Assembly (NCBI RefSeq): GCF_018691265.1
Contig: NW_024881322.1
Location: 14,533,489-14,597,488, forward strand
Direction of reading: 5' to 3'
DNA: 64,000 nucleotides
From: Tyto alba
Taxonomy: Eukaryota; Chordata; Aves; Strigiformes; Tytonidae
This document shows, piece after piece, positions 39,490 through 53,200 of this stretch. The position numbers were made by a program, and so were the translations under genes. Each line of letters opens with the position of its first letter. The first letter of the stretch is position 1. Under the pieces are notes generated by a model that saw only the letters and a program-made list of their open reading frames with translations, had not been told where the DNA came from and did not search any database.

Positions 39490-39545
39490 GGCACCGGCAC
39501 CCGCTGAGCTTGTCTGACATCGGAAGCCAAGTGTCAGTGCCCTCC
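39490..39545 (+). mobile_element. 5S-rRNA-like relic (possible AmnSINE1/SINE3 head or 5S pseudogene)
   Basis: GTCTGACATCGGAAGCCAAG at 39,512-39,531 matches vertebrate 5S rRNA (about positions 30-50) at 18 of 20 bases. The preceding CACCGGCACCCGCTGAGCTT also loosely follows 5S sequence. The internal promoter box after it is degraded. Amniotes carry 5S-headed SINEs such as AmnSINE1, which fits an old relic better than a recent pseudogene. Confidence 0.45.
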
Positions 39546-41364
39546 GTGCATTCTGCCTCTCCTTGGTACCACCCTGGCACCACCTTCCTCGATGTCCCTC
39601 AGTGCTGCTTTCTGAGGCACCACTGAGCTTCTAGGAGAGGTGGTTTCTAGCCCTGCATCACCCAGGAGGACTTGCTGGGGCTTTCCCAGCAGCGAGCGTG
39701 AACAGGTATCTGTGTCTTCACTGAAAATCTCAATACGGCATTTTTGCCATTAACCATCCAGTTCAGAAGCTCCTTGACTTGACATGATGTCCAGCTAAAG
39801 CACATAATGTGCAGGGAGCAACACCATGCTGTATTGGTACTGCCAGTACTGGTTTTCATGTTGGTTATTTAAAAATATGTTTGGACTCGTGTCCGGTAGA
39901 GACACATCTTACCTCTGAGGGATGGGTTGGGGTTCAGTGATTATTTTCAGGGAAACACAGGAAATTATAGAGTGCATTTCACATGTGGGGAGGTGAGGGG
40001 AGTAAATTAATCATCATTTGTTGATCTAGTGAAGATGCCCCCCTTCCTCACATATACACACTGCATTAACAAGCACTGGAAATGACCCTGCATTTTCAGG
40101 TTCAAATAATTTTGAGAATTTATTTCAGAATTTTCCTTCAAATCTGGGGTTATACCACTTGAGATTTGACTTGGTAGCACTGCGGTTAAACCTTTCAAAA
40201 AGATATGGGGTCCTCAAACATGAATTTAATTCAGTAATCTACTTCCATTAATTTTTCTCATGTGACTTCACATTTTATGGTTGAAATTTTACACTTGTAC
40301 TTCAGTGCAGGTGGGAGGTGTAACACGTAGACAGCTAAATACCTACTTGCCTGGCATCTGTCTACAGACTACAACGTGCATGGACAATAAGGTTTAAGCC
40401 TGTTTATCACTGAGCACAAAATTGTACCTGCCAAGCTCAGAGGTCTTGTAGAAGTGCTTTTAAAATGAGCTTTATAACGCCCAGTAGCAGTTGGGGAAAC
40501 AGAGGGTTGACAGGCAGCAGTGATGGCCAGGTGCCCAGAATATCAGTTCCTCTTCAATAACTTTTGTATGCCAACTATGAACTTATAAACAGTTATTTTC
40601 TTTATTCATTGTCTGCTTATTTGTGTCATGCCCTCATGATGACTCCTGCTAAAAGGGGTGACACAAGGTAGCTCAGAATAAAGTTTTTGTGTGCAAACAG
40701 GGCTCATCTGTGTGTCCATGCACACATTTTTTAATTGCTCCTTTGAAGCTGCCCGTTCAGGGACAGTAACCAAGCATCTAGGAAGTATAAAACCAACAAA
40801 GAAGTGCTCAGATGTTTCTCATGAAGCAGATTTTTTGGGGGGGGTTAGTTCTGGTTCTTTCCCCCCCTGCTTTAAACTGAATTTAGCTCTGTGATCAGAG
40901 CCAAATTGGCAGCTTTGAACAATAAAGTGATCTGCTTGCTCTCAGGAGAGGCGCAGCAGGAACAGCCCCAGGACAGCCTTCCTCACCCGTGTTCCTGGGT
41001 ACGCAGAGGCTAGATCATGTCCTTGGTCCAACAAGTTCTTGGGACGCTCAGCTGAGCTGCCTGCAGTGATGTGCTTTGAGTGGGAGCGGGACTGAAAGAA
41101 GTGAATCCCTTCATACAAATCAGCAAAAAGCCAAACTGGAAGTGACACTAAGTGGGGGGCGGGGGGCGGGTTCCTGAGGGATATCTGCAGCCTAGGGAGG
41201 GAGGGGTCTTGCAGGTATCATTCAGAGTCTCCAAACTTCTAAATTTAATGCACAGTGGCAGTCCAAAATGCCAAAAAAATGTTGGGTGTTGTCAGGAAGA
41301 GTGTGAGAGCAAGACAGAGGGCACCATTTTGCCACTATAGAAAGCCCTGGTGCACTCAGAAGGT

Positions 41365-41760
41365 GCGTGTTGTGTGCAGTTCTGGTCTCCACATCTCAAG
41401 AAGGACATAGTAGAGTTAGAGAAGAGCCGCTAAAATGATTAAGGTTGTGGAGAAGCTGCTTAATAAGAGGAAATTGAAAGCCAGCTTGAAGAAGAGAAGG
41501 CTGAGAAGATATGCTTGGGGTTTAGAAAATCATGGAGGTGGCAGATAAGGTGAATACCAAACGGTTATCCACCAAATCCTGCAGTAGTAAGGGGAACTTG
41601 CTGAAACTAGTAGGGGAAGATTTAAAACAGATACAGCGCTTACACAATGGAGAGTGAGCTTCTGGGATTTGTTGCCACAGGAGGCTGTGGAGGCACACAG
41701 TATCAGAAGACTCAAAAAGGTCCTTAAAAAACTACCGGAGGGAATGGGCAGGGACATATC
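41365..41760 (+). mobile_element. Old CR1 LINE 3' fragment
   Basis: The interval follows the CR1 3' region in order: 'tgtgcagttctggtctcc', 'tctcaagaaggacatag', 'gctaaaatgattaagg', 'aagagaaggctgaga', 'aaaatcatggaggtg', 'atttaaaacagatac' and 'ttgttgccacaggaggctgtgg'. It resembles the older, turtle-like CR1 groups more than young bird CR1. Indels are common. The 121-codon frame at 41,654-42,019 is part of this relic. Confidence 0.85.
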
Positions 41761-44700
41761 CTTTAACGTCCTTAATACAACAACTGGAGATGCTGGGGAT
41801 TTTGAAGGGACAGGCCTGCGGAAAGCAGCCAGGCTCACATTCTCTCTCCAAATAGCATCTACTCTTGCCACTGCTGGAATGAGAAAAGGGGGTGAGATGC
41901 ACCACCAGCGGGACCCTGTGGGGACTTTCTCATGTCTTTGTGTGGTAGCAACGCGCTCCTGTCTCCGTGCCATGGAAAGAACAAGAAAGCTCCCAAAGGT
42001 GATTCAGAGCAAGACCTAACTGTTCCTGCCCTGAATCACCCTCAGAAAAGCCTATCTCTCACCATCAATTTCAAAGGAAATCTACCCTAGACAAAAGTTA
42101 GGCTTGTGAATAACCACGTTAGTCACAACTGACACAGGTTGGGTTTGAATGGCTTCTCTAGAACTGAAGAAAGTGTCATATACAAAAAACTCAATCCAGA
42201 CCCTTCACAGTCATTTTGGTGAGTGTTTTTAAGAGCAAAAACACTGTATCAGATTATTGGTTAGCTTTGATCACAGGCAATTGGAAACATTTCCTCAGCC
42301 AGTGCTGTTGAAGCAGTACGTCAAGCTCTGGTTAAGATGAAAAGTTAAGAAAACATCTTTTGTATATGTTAGACTGCTTTCTCATAGTCTCGAAGCTGAA
42401 TCACTGGGAAAGACTGCCTCTGCTGTCTAGCTGCAAAGCTGTTCTGAATTGCCCAGGTATGGCCGGATGTCCTAACGTTTATGGGAAGCCTGCTGCATGT
42501 CACCATCTGGAAACGGAAACAGGCTGGGAGGCTGGAATTGCAAGGCAACTTCTGACTCAGAAAGAGGGGTGAAAGTCAGGAGGTGATTCTTTCACGTAAA
42601 GCTACCCCAGTACCTTCCTTTGAGCACTCCAGCTAGTAGAAGTGAAATAACTGCTTAAGTGACAGTTTGGTATTTCATTACCCGATCACTACATACAATT
42701 AGCTATTTAGACGTGCAGATAGAGACATATTTGGACATACATTACTAAAGTTACAGATGTCGTGGGACATCGTTAGGCATCTGCTGAAAATCTGGTCTAT
42801 CCAGAAAAAAAAAAAAAAAAAGATTGTTCCCAAGCATATTCTGAGATTCAAGAATAGGCTAAAATACAGTAAGAACCGCACAAAATCTAAACTTGTCTTT
42901 TAAATGTGTTCTAACTGTTAAGAGACAAAATGGCTGATCACTGGTAGCATGAATACTTGGTATTCAGATAGTACATAGACCTTTTCAGAAACCAACTGAT
43001 TAATCACCACTATATCCTTTGAAATAGATATGTGTCTTCTTTAACTTGGAAGACACGAGATGGGAGCTTGTTCACAGTGCTTACCAGGGCTACCAAAGAA
43101 GCCTGCAGTCAGGATGGAACTGGGATCCTGCCATGATTCCCAATGTTTTCTCCCTGCTTGCTAAAATATGTTGCTACCTACTTATGAACTGTAAAACAAT
43201 TACAAGCTGCACAAAGCCTCCAACAGAAAATGTGTGGGATACAGTTATCTGGTCTGTGGTTGAAAATTTCAGCATCTGTAATATTCCTCAGCCCATCTTC
43301 TGGTTTAATTTCCATATATTACCATTGGGGCCATCATTCACTGATTCAATTTAGAAAATTCTTTTTGTTTCCCTCACAAGATGTCTTTGTGAAAATAGGA
43401 AGCGCAATGTTATTAGTGTTTGGACAAGTAAATTGTTAGCTTGCACGCTCTATCTTTTGTTTAATTAATGTTCAAAAAGGGCATTTGATTTGTCCCAGCT
43501 CAGAAAACTTTTTGGTAATGTAATGTCAAACCTCTGCAGCTCCAGATTAGAACTGTTTTCTTAGTGCTTACAGGACAGAGAAGTTGAAAGTAGTGTCATA
43601 TGCCCTTTATATTATCAGTGTAAATGCTGACCACCTCACATGAAAAAGTTAACTTGATAGAAAGAGTCCAAAGTATCTGACCTTCTCTCAGGGCACCTCA
43701 TAGTTATATTCAGGGCTGCACTACTCTACAGAGGTAAGAATACAGTTTACACTGGCAGTGTTTCACAAGACCATTTCAGTTCAGTTGGTAAATATTTCCA
43801 GGTGGCCAAGTCTAATTTTAGGGAGGGCAAATTTGCAAAGGTTAAATAGCAAGCAGGATTGCTATAAGTCTCTATCAATTTGAAAAAAAAGGAAATGTAA
43901 TTAAACACAGCATTCTTCCAGAGATTAACCAGAGGCTTGGCGTTCTACATTCCATGTCTAACTTTTGTGTTCTTGCTGTTAAAATCCATGTTCCAAAGAT
44001 GCATAAGTTCTTTTGTAAAGATATTCTGGAATTAGCAATGAAGAAAGAATTTATAATAATACCAGCAGATGAGGCAGAAAATGGGGATCATGCAGCTTTA
44101 TGTTGGGAAGGCCACTGAGGTAGTTTTTGACCAGTTTTGAGTTTGTGCATGTGTGTGTGTGTGTTTAATGAAGAGAGAAGGGCAAGAGCTTGCTGTAGGC
44201 CAGCTGAAACATCTTGCAACTGCAATAAGAAGCAGAAGAGTTAAAATGGTGGCTCCTATTTATAAGTTCCACCAGAAGCGTCCTTCCAGTTTCAAGGGCC
44301 TTTTGTGCCGTCAGATGCTGTTAGCCCCTTGTTAGTCATTGCTGGAGAAAAAAACCTCAACAACACACAACTGAGTTTGGTCAGTTTGCTCAGCTGCTGT
44401 TGATGTCACCCCTTGCCCACTAAGAGTAAGTTACTGTAATAATCCTCCCCTTTTATTAATCATAACTTTGTAGAAAGCAAGAACTGGGTGACATCATTGT
44501 TGAAGAGGACTGGCTAACTCATGCTCAGCTTTAGTCAGCTTTGCTATAACATCTCTCACGTGTCATATGAAAATAATTACCAGCTCTCACTTTCCATGTC
44601 TGACCAATCATCCCCCTTTTTTCCTCTTTATGAGGCTACAGGCCTCTGCCTATTTCAAACACCTGCTGAAGGTGTAATCTATTTAGAGATGAAAGAGAAT

Positions 44701-45393
44701 ATCTTTAACTGGAAGCTGGGACATTCCAGGGGATCCTCATAGGGTGAAGTCACTTGCCATATAAAACATTAGCAGTATTTATTATAGTGAAAACATCATC
44801 TTCCATAGTATAACATATCAAAGCGCTTCAGATACAGGCTATCATCATGCTCTAAAAGTGATTTCAACATTGGTACATTCCACTGTGTATTTTCTGCTCT
44901 GCTTTTGTTTTGGATAACATAAAATGTTTGTCTGCTTGTACATCTATCTATGTAAAACGGCAAATAAGCCAAAATTGAAGGACAATGTTTTCATTGTTGA
45001 TATTTTGAAGGATATTTAGTTATTTGATAAGAAGCCAATCTCTTTCTAGTCTTGATGAACTCTTGCCTAAGACCAAGGAAGAGATAGACTCTAACCTTCA
45101 CTTTTAGCTCCACATTTCAGCCATTTTGAGGCCAAAAGATACCTTCTAACTTCAAGAGAAATGCAGCTGAGAAGAGGAATTTAGACAGCAAAGGAGGGTT
45201 ATTTCATTAGAGCAAGCGATACAGGCAGGACTTTGAGATAGACAGCTTTCATCTGTTAAGGGTCAGGGAAAAGAGCAAAGAAGTAGCCATGACCGAATGA
45301 ATGGGAAGTACTAGACAGACAGGTCAGACGTGCAGGTAGATGAATTTCAACAAAACACCTGGCAATCTGAGATGGATATTTCTACAGCTTTTG

Positions 45394-45412
45394 TTTTTTT
45401 TTTTTTTTTTTT
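45394..45412. repeat. Poly(T) tract
   Basis: A run of about 19 T bases. Similar short runs occur at 46,287-46,302, 52,560-52,573 and 58,378-58,395. Confidence 0.9.
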
Positions 45413-48365
45413 CCATACTGCCTGTTAGAATGGGTACAATTCCTTTTGGACAGAATAGATTATGGTAGAGATTGGTCACAAATATATACCTTTCCTCTAA
45501 AGATATAATATATTTTCTCTTGCAATAAATAGAAAAACTCCTTTTGACTTCAGCTAAACTATAATAAGTCTTGGGTTGTGCTTGCTATGGTCAACAGTCA
45601 TTTCTAGCCGTTCAACTTTGTGGTGTTTAAACTTATGTGAAATAATTGTGATGGTCTCTCTCCCTTTCCAAGGAGGCTGGGTAGGTCCTCAAGAAAACAT
45701 CACAACATGATATAATTGCAGAATAATACATTTAACACCATATGATCCAGTCTCGCCTCCCACAAGATAAAAGATGTAGAATTTCACTAGTACTTTCATT
45801 CCAATCTCTCCAATGTGACCAAGTGCTGATTTTCACAAATACGTCCACTCTTGATAACAAAGATCCTAAGAACCAGGTTCAACAGCAGAAAAAGTTCCTA
45901 AATTATCATCAGAATCATTTGCTGAATCTGAATAAAACAATAGAGACAGATTCCTTGGTAAATTACTTGTGTGAATAATTGCTATTATTAGTGGGCAAGT
46001 GCACCTTCATTCCAGTTTTTGTTTTAATTTATCTAACATCAGCTTCCAGCCACTCTACACTGTCATGTGTTTGTCTGCTAGTTAGAGATGTTTTTACTGT
46101 CTGATACCTTCTTTTAGTATATAGGGACTTGGGAACCATCATTAAAATTACATCTTAACATTCTCTTTGGAAGGTTAGTTGTTTGAGCTTCAGATGTTTA
46201 TCACTGATGAATAGACTTCCCAGGGTAAGTCATTCTTGTATTTTTCCTGAAACCTTTCTGATTTTATGTCCCTGCTTCAAAACCATTTTTTTTTTTTTTT
46301 TAAGTGTAGTTTCACAGACTGAGGAAATACCAGTTTCTTAGTTCCTTGCAATACAATACAAAGAGCTTCGCTCATTTACTTTATTTACTGTTAATTTTTT
46401 TCCCTGGGGTAAAATGCCACATCCCACTATTCTCTGTTGAAAGAAGTATTGCATTGCTCTCCACGGTACTAAAACATCTGTAATGCACTTGAGCAGAACT
46501 TATGACATTGGGTCAGCATGTAAGACAGGTCACCTACACAGATCACTGTCAACTGAGCACTCTGCATAAGTGATCTGCTATTATTACTATTACTGTGGCA
46601 CCAAACTTTTATTACCTTTAGCCATCCCCAGTAGTGATTTAATATTATATTCCAGGTTAAGTATTCAGATTGCTATACTAAGTAACACTGAGACACTGGA
46701 AGGTTCAGTGGAATTAAAAGAAATTGCCCTATTCTATGCAGTTCCTCATGAATAGTTAAGTTTATCAATGAACTGTTAGTTAGGTATAACCCACTTAATG
46801 TCTCCTATGTTGATTTTACCACACTGATTCTACATTCTAAGTACTCACTGGTATTCCATGAAACTGTGCAGATTGGTATTAATGTTTTTGCTCCTTATTT
46901 TTTTTACTGAAGGAATCCAGAATCAGTTATTTTGCCCTGTTCAGTGTCAAAGTGCCTAATGTGTAATAACGAATCTCATCCTGTGTACCTGTTTTAAACT
47001 TAGGAAATGGTAGTTTGACTTAGCTGAATCTTGAAGAATCATATAGAGTGTAATGAAACCAAGTCTGTTTTACTAAAAATCTGAATTTTCTCTTTATTTT
47101 ATATATATTAAAACCCAACACTCAGGTGATAAGAGAGCACTGAAGTCAGCTCCTATAAAATTGCTTGCAAAAATGCATTTGACATGGGAATGGTTAACAT
47201 AAACACATTATGACAAACATCTGTAGTTATTGCTAAACCAGAAAGTAATCCATTATAAACCATGTATGAAGTCTCTCATTTTCTTTCTTACAGAAAAATA
47301 CAGAAGTATTTATCATGAACATTCTCCCTTTTTCTGTTGTTATTGATGACAGAAAAATTCCAAATAGAATTTTAACTGATGTATTGCTGGTGTTCCTTTT
47401 CTGCCTGATTTATAAACTAGTTAGGACAAGAAGTACTTATTTTTGTAATTAACACCTATTGATCATGGAGTTTCATTAATACTTTTAGCTTCCCTTGTGA
47501 ATTATTTGCATTCCTCTGTAATTTATATTCATTGAAATAGCATGCTGTTCAATATTTCAGCAGAATCTGTGGTTTTAATAGGTACGAAAGGCTTTAAGAT
47601 AAAAAGAAAATCATATCGCTAAAGAATACCTATAAAATAAGGTGATTTAGAGAAATACACGTTACTGTAGATAAGGGCCACTTAACCTCACATCAACTGA
47701 TCATGCTTAATCTTCTAGTCTACTTAGGTTAACCGTAAATTGCCATTATGTTTAAATGTCAATCCTTCTCAGGGCTGTCTGATTCATATTTAACATCATG
47801 GTGTTTTTCATATATACCATTTTGTCTAATTTTCTACTCCAATCTATCTTGAAATCTGCTCTAACCTTTAAAAAGAAGTTGTCCATGTCACGTTTGGACA
47901 GTGTTATGGGAAGAATGCAGGGAACTCGCACTGCTTCTGCCTGTAACATACTTGGTTCTGTGCATAAAGGGGATTTTGGACTCTAGGCCATTAATCTGGC
48001 ACCTTTCATGAAATTAAATTCACAGCCAAAAAGTTTTAGTGTAAGAAATAAAGAATTCTGTATCCATTTCAAATCTCAAGGAAAATATAGGCAGTCAGAA
48101 GTTAATTGACCAGCTTAGAATTTGGCTGGAATTACTTAACTTGCTTATTCATAAAACTCAATATGCCTAGATTTGATAACTTGCCCCTGCATGACCTCAC
48201 TTTGCATATTCACATGATAATATACTTGAATGTGTATTAGCATCATGCTGCAAAATATAATGTACCACCAAGAAATATTATACAACTTAAGTTGTAAGAA
48301 ATTCTGTTTTCTCTAGTACTTACTTGATTGAGTTTCTGTATGTTTATATATGATTACATATATGT

Positions 48366-48384
48366 ACATATATATATATATATA
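48366..48384. repeat. (TA)n repeat
   Basis: An alternating TA run embedded in a longer TACATA-type AT-rich segment from about 48,340. Confidence 0.9.
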
Positions 48385-50187
48385 CGCATGAATGAATAGG
48401 TGAGTGTGATTTTTTGTGTGTGTGAAGCCAAATGCTTCACTAGCCAAGTGTTAGGACATAACAGAAATGAGGTGAACTTTTCAAGCACGTCTACCTGGAT
48501 TGTCCTGTGGGGTTTGGGGTGGCATGTCAGTTTATGCTTATTAAGCACAGTTTCTTTGGCCTGTGCGCGCACCGCAGATGTTACAGCTCATTCCTTCAGA
48601 CCAAAGAGCACGGGCAGAGTTAGTGAGTCTGCCCCAATAGTGCTCTGCACCTTCCTAATGGTTGTGATTGTAGGGCAGAGCAGTAGGAAACACTGCATTG
48701 TAGCATTCAAGTAGATGAGGTGCACTGTTGATTTCTTAATTTCATTTAGTAATCTTATATAGTTACAGATGACTGAGACTGCCTTTTTTCACATTAAGGT
48801 GCACCAAGCCAGAACAGCAGCCATCAGTTTATAAGGTCTTGCTAAATGTTTTCTTGTCACTTTTCTTATGAAAGCCCCCTTGTCAAAGGCTTTGCATCTT
48901 CTTTCAGTTTCAGCCTGTGACAATTATTTAAGATTGTTTTTGAGGGAGTAGGCCTTGTGGAGTCCCTTGTCCTGAGATTCTTCTTTGAAAACAGGTTTCT
49001 GCTCTTCCTGAAACTAGTCCCTCGCTTTGTGCTACAAAGCAGAGACTGTGCAGTAGGAACACTGTGCCTCTCGGAGCTCACAGGGCAATCCAGGCTTTTA
49101 TGATTCCTGACACCTCAGGCGGGGAAGTGCACAGACCACTGGAAAGACTTGATGCTGGTCACCATCCCTCGTGTCACTCAAGAAGGGGTCAAGGGACTTC
49201 TGAGTTTACTGGAGGCACTGATGCTAAGCATGGCTGTTGCCATGGGGCTGTGAGATCCACCAGCTGCACTCACGCCCCACGTATTTCCTCTCCCGCGGCT
49301 GCCATCAGATGTGGCATGTTTGGTACTGTGTAATAGTGAGATGTCTCTTCCACCTGCTAAACTGACCATTTCAGTTCCATCTCTTTCAGGGCAGAGTTCT
49401 CTAACTCCGGAGCACTTGTAATGCTTGCTGAGCTGGGTATTGCTCCTGACTGGATATTTGTTCTTGGATATTTCTTCTTTGCATCTAAGATTTAAAATCT
49501 CTTCTGGTGGCAGCTCAGACTGTCAGCAATATAAATATCATTGTAATCATCATCTTTGGCCTTTGTAGCTGCCTTTCAAAGGTTTTTTTTCTAGCAGTCC
49601 TTTGTTAGTCCTAACTATTCACAGGTCCCATTTTCAACCATCATTGTGTCATATTCTCCCGGAGTTCCCGAAGACTTTAATTAAAATGTCTTATTTTCCA
49701 GATTTTGTTCCTGAGAAAATCACTGGGAAAGAAGTTCTACTCATCATAGAGGAGAAGATTTGGAAATATCAAAAGTTCTCCATACTCTGTTCTGGGACAT
49801 GACTGATCTTTAAAGCACAATTCCTTTTAAAGTTTCTACCAATTTCTGTTGTAGCACCATACAAAATATTTTACTGAAATACAAACTGTCTTACTTTTCT
49901 AGGAAATCACAGTTAATAAAAAGACAGATTTGTGGATGTTCTGGCACAAAGTACCTCTGACGAAACCCTGTCTCCTTTTTACCTGTTTACTACTCAGCTG
50001 CATGCCCTCAATTATTCTTTTCTTTAAAATAGTCCTGAGATCAGTCAAATGCCCTTTCTTGCCTGGATCACACTTCCCTCTGTTATCTCTGGCTGCCACA
50101 TTCAAAATTTGCCAGTAATTCAGTGCTCCCACAGCTTGACAGATTTACTAACAGATTGTTACCAGGCTTACTGTTTAACAGACCAGG

Positions 50188-50220
50188 TTTTTTTTTTAAA
50201 AAAAAAAAAAAAAAAAAAAA
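50188..50220. repeat. T10-A23 homopolymer junction
   Basis: Ten T bases are followed directly by 23 A bases, giving a self-complementary stretch that can fold on either strand. Confidence 0.95.
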
Positions 50221-53200
50221 TGGGGTGGCAGTTACCTTGTGATTTGAGCATGCTTAACTGTTTCAGTTTTGTTTTTACTTCAGATGTGTCCATTAGAAGT
50301 TCTCATTTGCATTCACTCTATAAGCTTGTCCTTTATGCTCAACAGCTGCATCTTTGCTGAAAACTGAAGGAACACTCAGTTAATTTTTGGAGCCACATCT
50401 TGAGTCCTATCCCACCCTTTCTGCACAACAATAATTCTTGTTATTTTGTTATTTGCATTGAACAAAGGACCTTTTGCTGTTTGCTTTAAAAAAAGTCAGG
50501 AAATCCGTGAAGTTTGTGTGACTCAGTATAACTTTGGGCAATTTTCACTCTTTTTGACCTCCAAAATGCAGTTGTGTTCATGCATACTTAGTTCCTTTTC
50601 TATAAAAGTGTTTCTACATAATCCAAGTTCTCTTCTGGTATCCTTGTCCACTCAGTTAGACCTAGAGCCTTTGTCAGATGTCTTTTTGTCTTCTATGGAA
50701 TACAAGTCCATGGTTAAAGAAAAGTAAGTTTTGCATCTACTGAAGTCCTCAAGAGTGGCAGAAAAGGATAAGGCATGAAAGCTGTTAGAATGTTGTAAAA
50801 TTTCCTAAGATACAACAGAATAAAAAATCAAATTGATTGTCCTTCAAAAAAATAAAGAACTGGATAAAAAGTTCAGTTTATGGTATTTTCTATCTACTTC
50901 TACCATTTTTATTTTCTCTCAATGTCCATATTATTATTACTTGAGAATGTCATTTGAAAAATGTTTCAAACCCCATTTATCAAGTTCTGAATGATTGGCA
51001 CTTCTACAGGAACAGAAATTGCAGGTACTTTTCCCATCTTTGTTTCCCAGTAAAGATATTCAGGAAAACTGCCCTTTTCTACTAAGCCTCAGTTTAGACC
51101 AATCAACATTTATGTCTGGAAAAACCTTGCATATGATCAAAAATCTTCCATCCAAATAATTTCATCTGAGTTTTATTCTGCAGAGCTGCATTATAATGCA
51201 GTGTCATATTAAGCCACTATCTTCTATCCCTTTCATTTGACAAGATGCAAGTTTATTATATGCACTAGTATCCTGATTCTGAAGGATTTAATGATACAAA
51301 CTAAGGTATAAAAATGTAGCAATTTGCCTTCTGGCAGTCCCACCATTCTGTATTGTGTCCAGTTAAAGTGATACGGATGGGTCAGCGTTAGATGAAAGGT
51401 ATCTGTGAATGGAGGAGGCTTATGAATAAGATGTTCTTTCTCTTGACAGAACATGCACCAGTATGTCAGAAGCTGAAAGGATTAATACTGGGAGAGAGAT
51501 AATGTCTTTGGGAGATAAGCAAGGCCAAATTTCTGTCCAGCTGCAGTCATTAAGGTTCCCAGCTTAAAGGCACTTTCCACAAATGGTCCTCTTCAGAGTT
51601 GCCTCTTTGACCAGTTCTTACTTGACAGTTACACCCCAGTGATCTAACTTTCCATCACAATCCTACCTGCATAGTACCCATACCCAAAGCCTTTATTTAC
51701 AGCAAAGGTGTGATATTTAGAAGTTGTCACCCTTCACTTCTGAGCTAACTGTACACAACTAGTGGGAAAAAGATGGTGAAGTCAGTGAAGTGCATAATGC
51801 TCAGTTTCATTTGTTACTGTAGAAGGATCAGCTGGCTTCAAAACTGTCTTAGTAACTTCCACAAGTCTGTGTGGCTTTCTAATATTTGTCTGCTTAGTTT
51901 CACCTTTTGCTCTTCAGACAAAAAAAAAAAAAGTATGTGCACCTCAGTGAAATTTAAAATGTGTCTGTTCTTTGCATGCTCCATAGATCATTGGTCAGCA
52001 CAGTGCAGAAGTCCGTACATAGTATGAAGTCAACATGCCTTACTGAGGGTGAACTGACTGTGTCGTGCAATATAAGAAGGTTCTTTCCAGACCTTCTCAG
52101 TGGAAATTAGAAGTCTCCTGAGGATATCAGATTAGCAGATACAGCACTCTTCTTTTTACCATTGTTCAACTCCTAAATCATCTATAGCTCTTGCTTCTGG
52201 GCAGACCGTAATTTGTATCTTGAAACCGAAGACCGCTAACTCATAATTTGCACAACTTGACCATTTCTGATCAGGAAAGTCTTAAGTGTGAACTCGCACG
52301 GGGGCTGGATTATCTTTAGCCTCACAAGAAATAGTCCCTCTGGGTCACAGTTGAGGTCATTATGAGAGTGTTTTCTAAAGGGTTGTCAGTATTCGGAGCA
52401 TATTGTTTGCTTGTTCTTGGAGGGATTTAACCCTGCAAAGTGATGAGCGCTTCTGATAGATACTGAGCACCATCAACTTTCATTTGGATTAAGATAAAAC
52501 TGAGGACACTCAATCTGTCTTGAAAATGTTTAGCATTTCGTAAGACTGAACCTTGACCGATTTTTTTTTTTTTCACTTTACAGTCCCTAAAGCATCTTAA
52601 ATTTAATTACAAAAATTCTGGTGAAGCAGAGGCAGAATTGACACTAGTACATGCCAGTGGTATTTAAAACTCTCTGGCAGTGGAGTATTGAATTGCTCAA
52701 ACTGGGTTTAAATAGCTTTTTCTAAATCAGTAAAAAAAAAAAAAATTAAATTCCATTTAATGTAAATGTAATTAAAATGCACTTTTAATGCAAGACAGTG
52801 CATGTAGAAATTGTTGGATATCTCTCCTATACTTAGGGGGAAAAATAACATTGGGCTTAGCTCTTTTTAAAAATCTAGTGTAGGGCTTAACATTTCTCTA
52901 TGCACTCCTTGAAATCAGAGATAACCAAATGATGAGATAAGTGGATAGCTCTTTTTTTGTTGTTTGTAATTCAGTGAAGGCCTCCCAGTGCATATTGCTG
53001 TTGGAGTTGATGAATAGCTCCTTTGGGATGCTGTAAGCTCCACTCAATGTATTTATGGAATACCTTCCATTTACATAGGCCACATTTGTCTTGATCAGAC
53101 CATAAGGATCAGGAGAGAGAAAAAGAAGCAGTAGGCTTTTTTTTTTTTTTTCTTTCATTTCTGGACAGTTGTTTTATGCTCTGTTTTATGACTGTGGCAG

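Noticed and set aside
40485..40550. MIR-like phrase ('ggggaaacagagggttgacagg')
   Set aside because: Only one short block resembles MIR; the neighbouring core and tRNA-derived parts are absent.
41654..42019. 121-codon plus-strand open frame
   Set aside because: Its first third overlaps the noncoding 3' part of a CR1 fragment; no family likeness in the rest.
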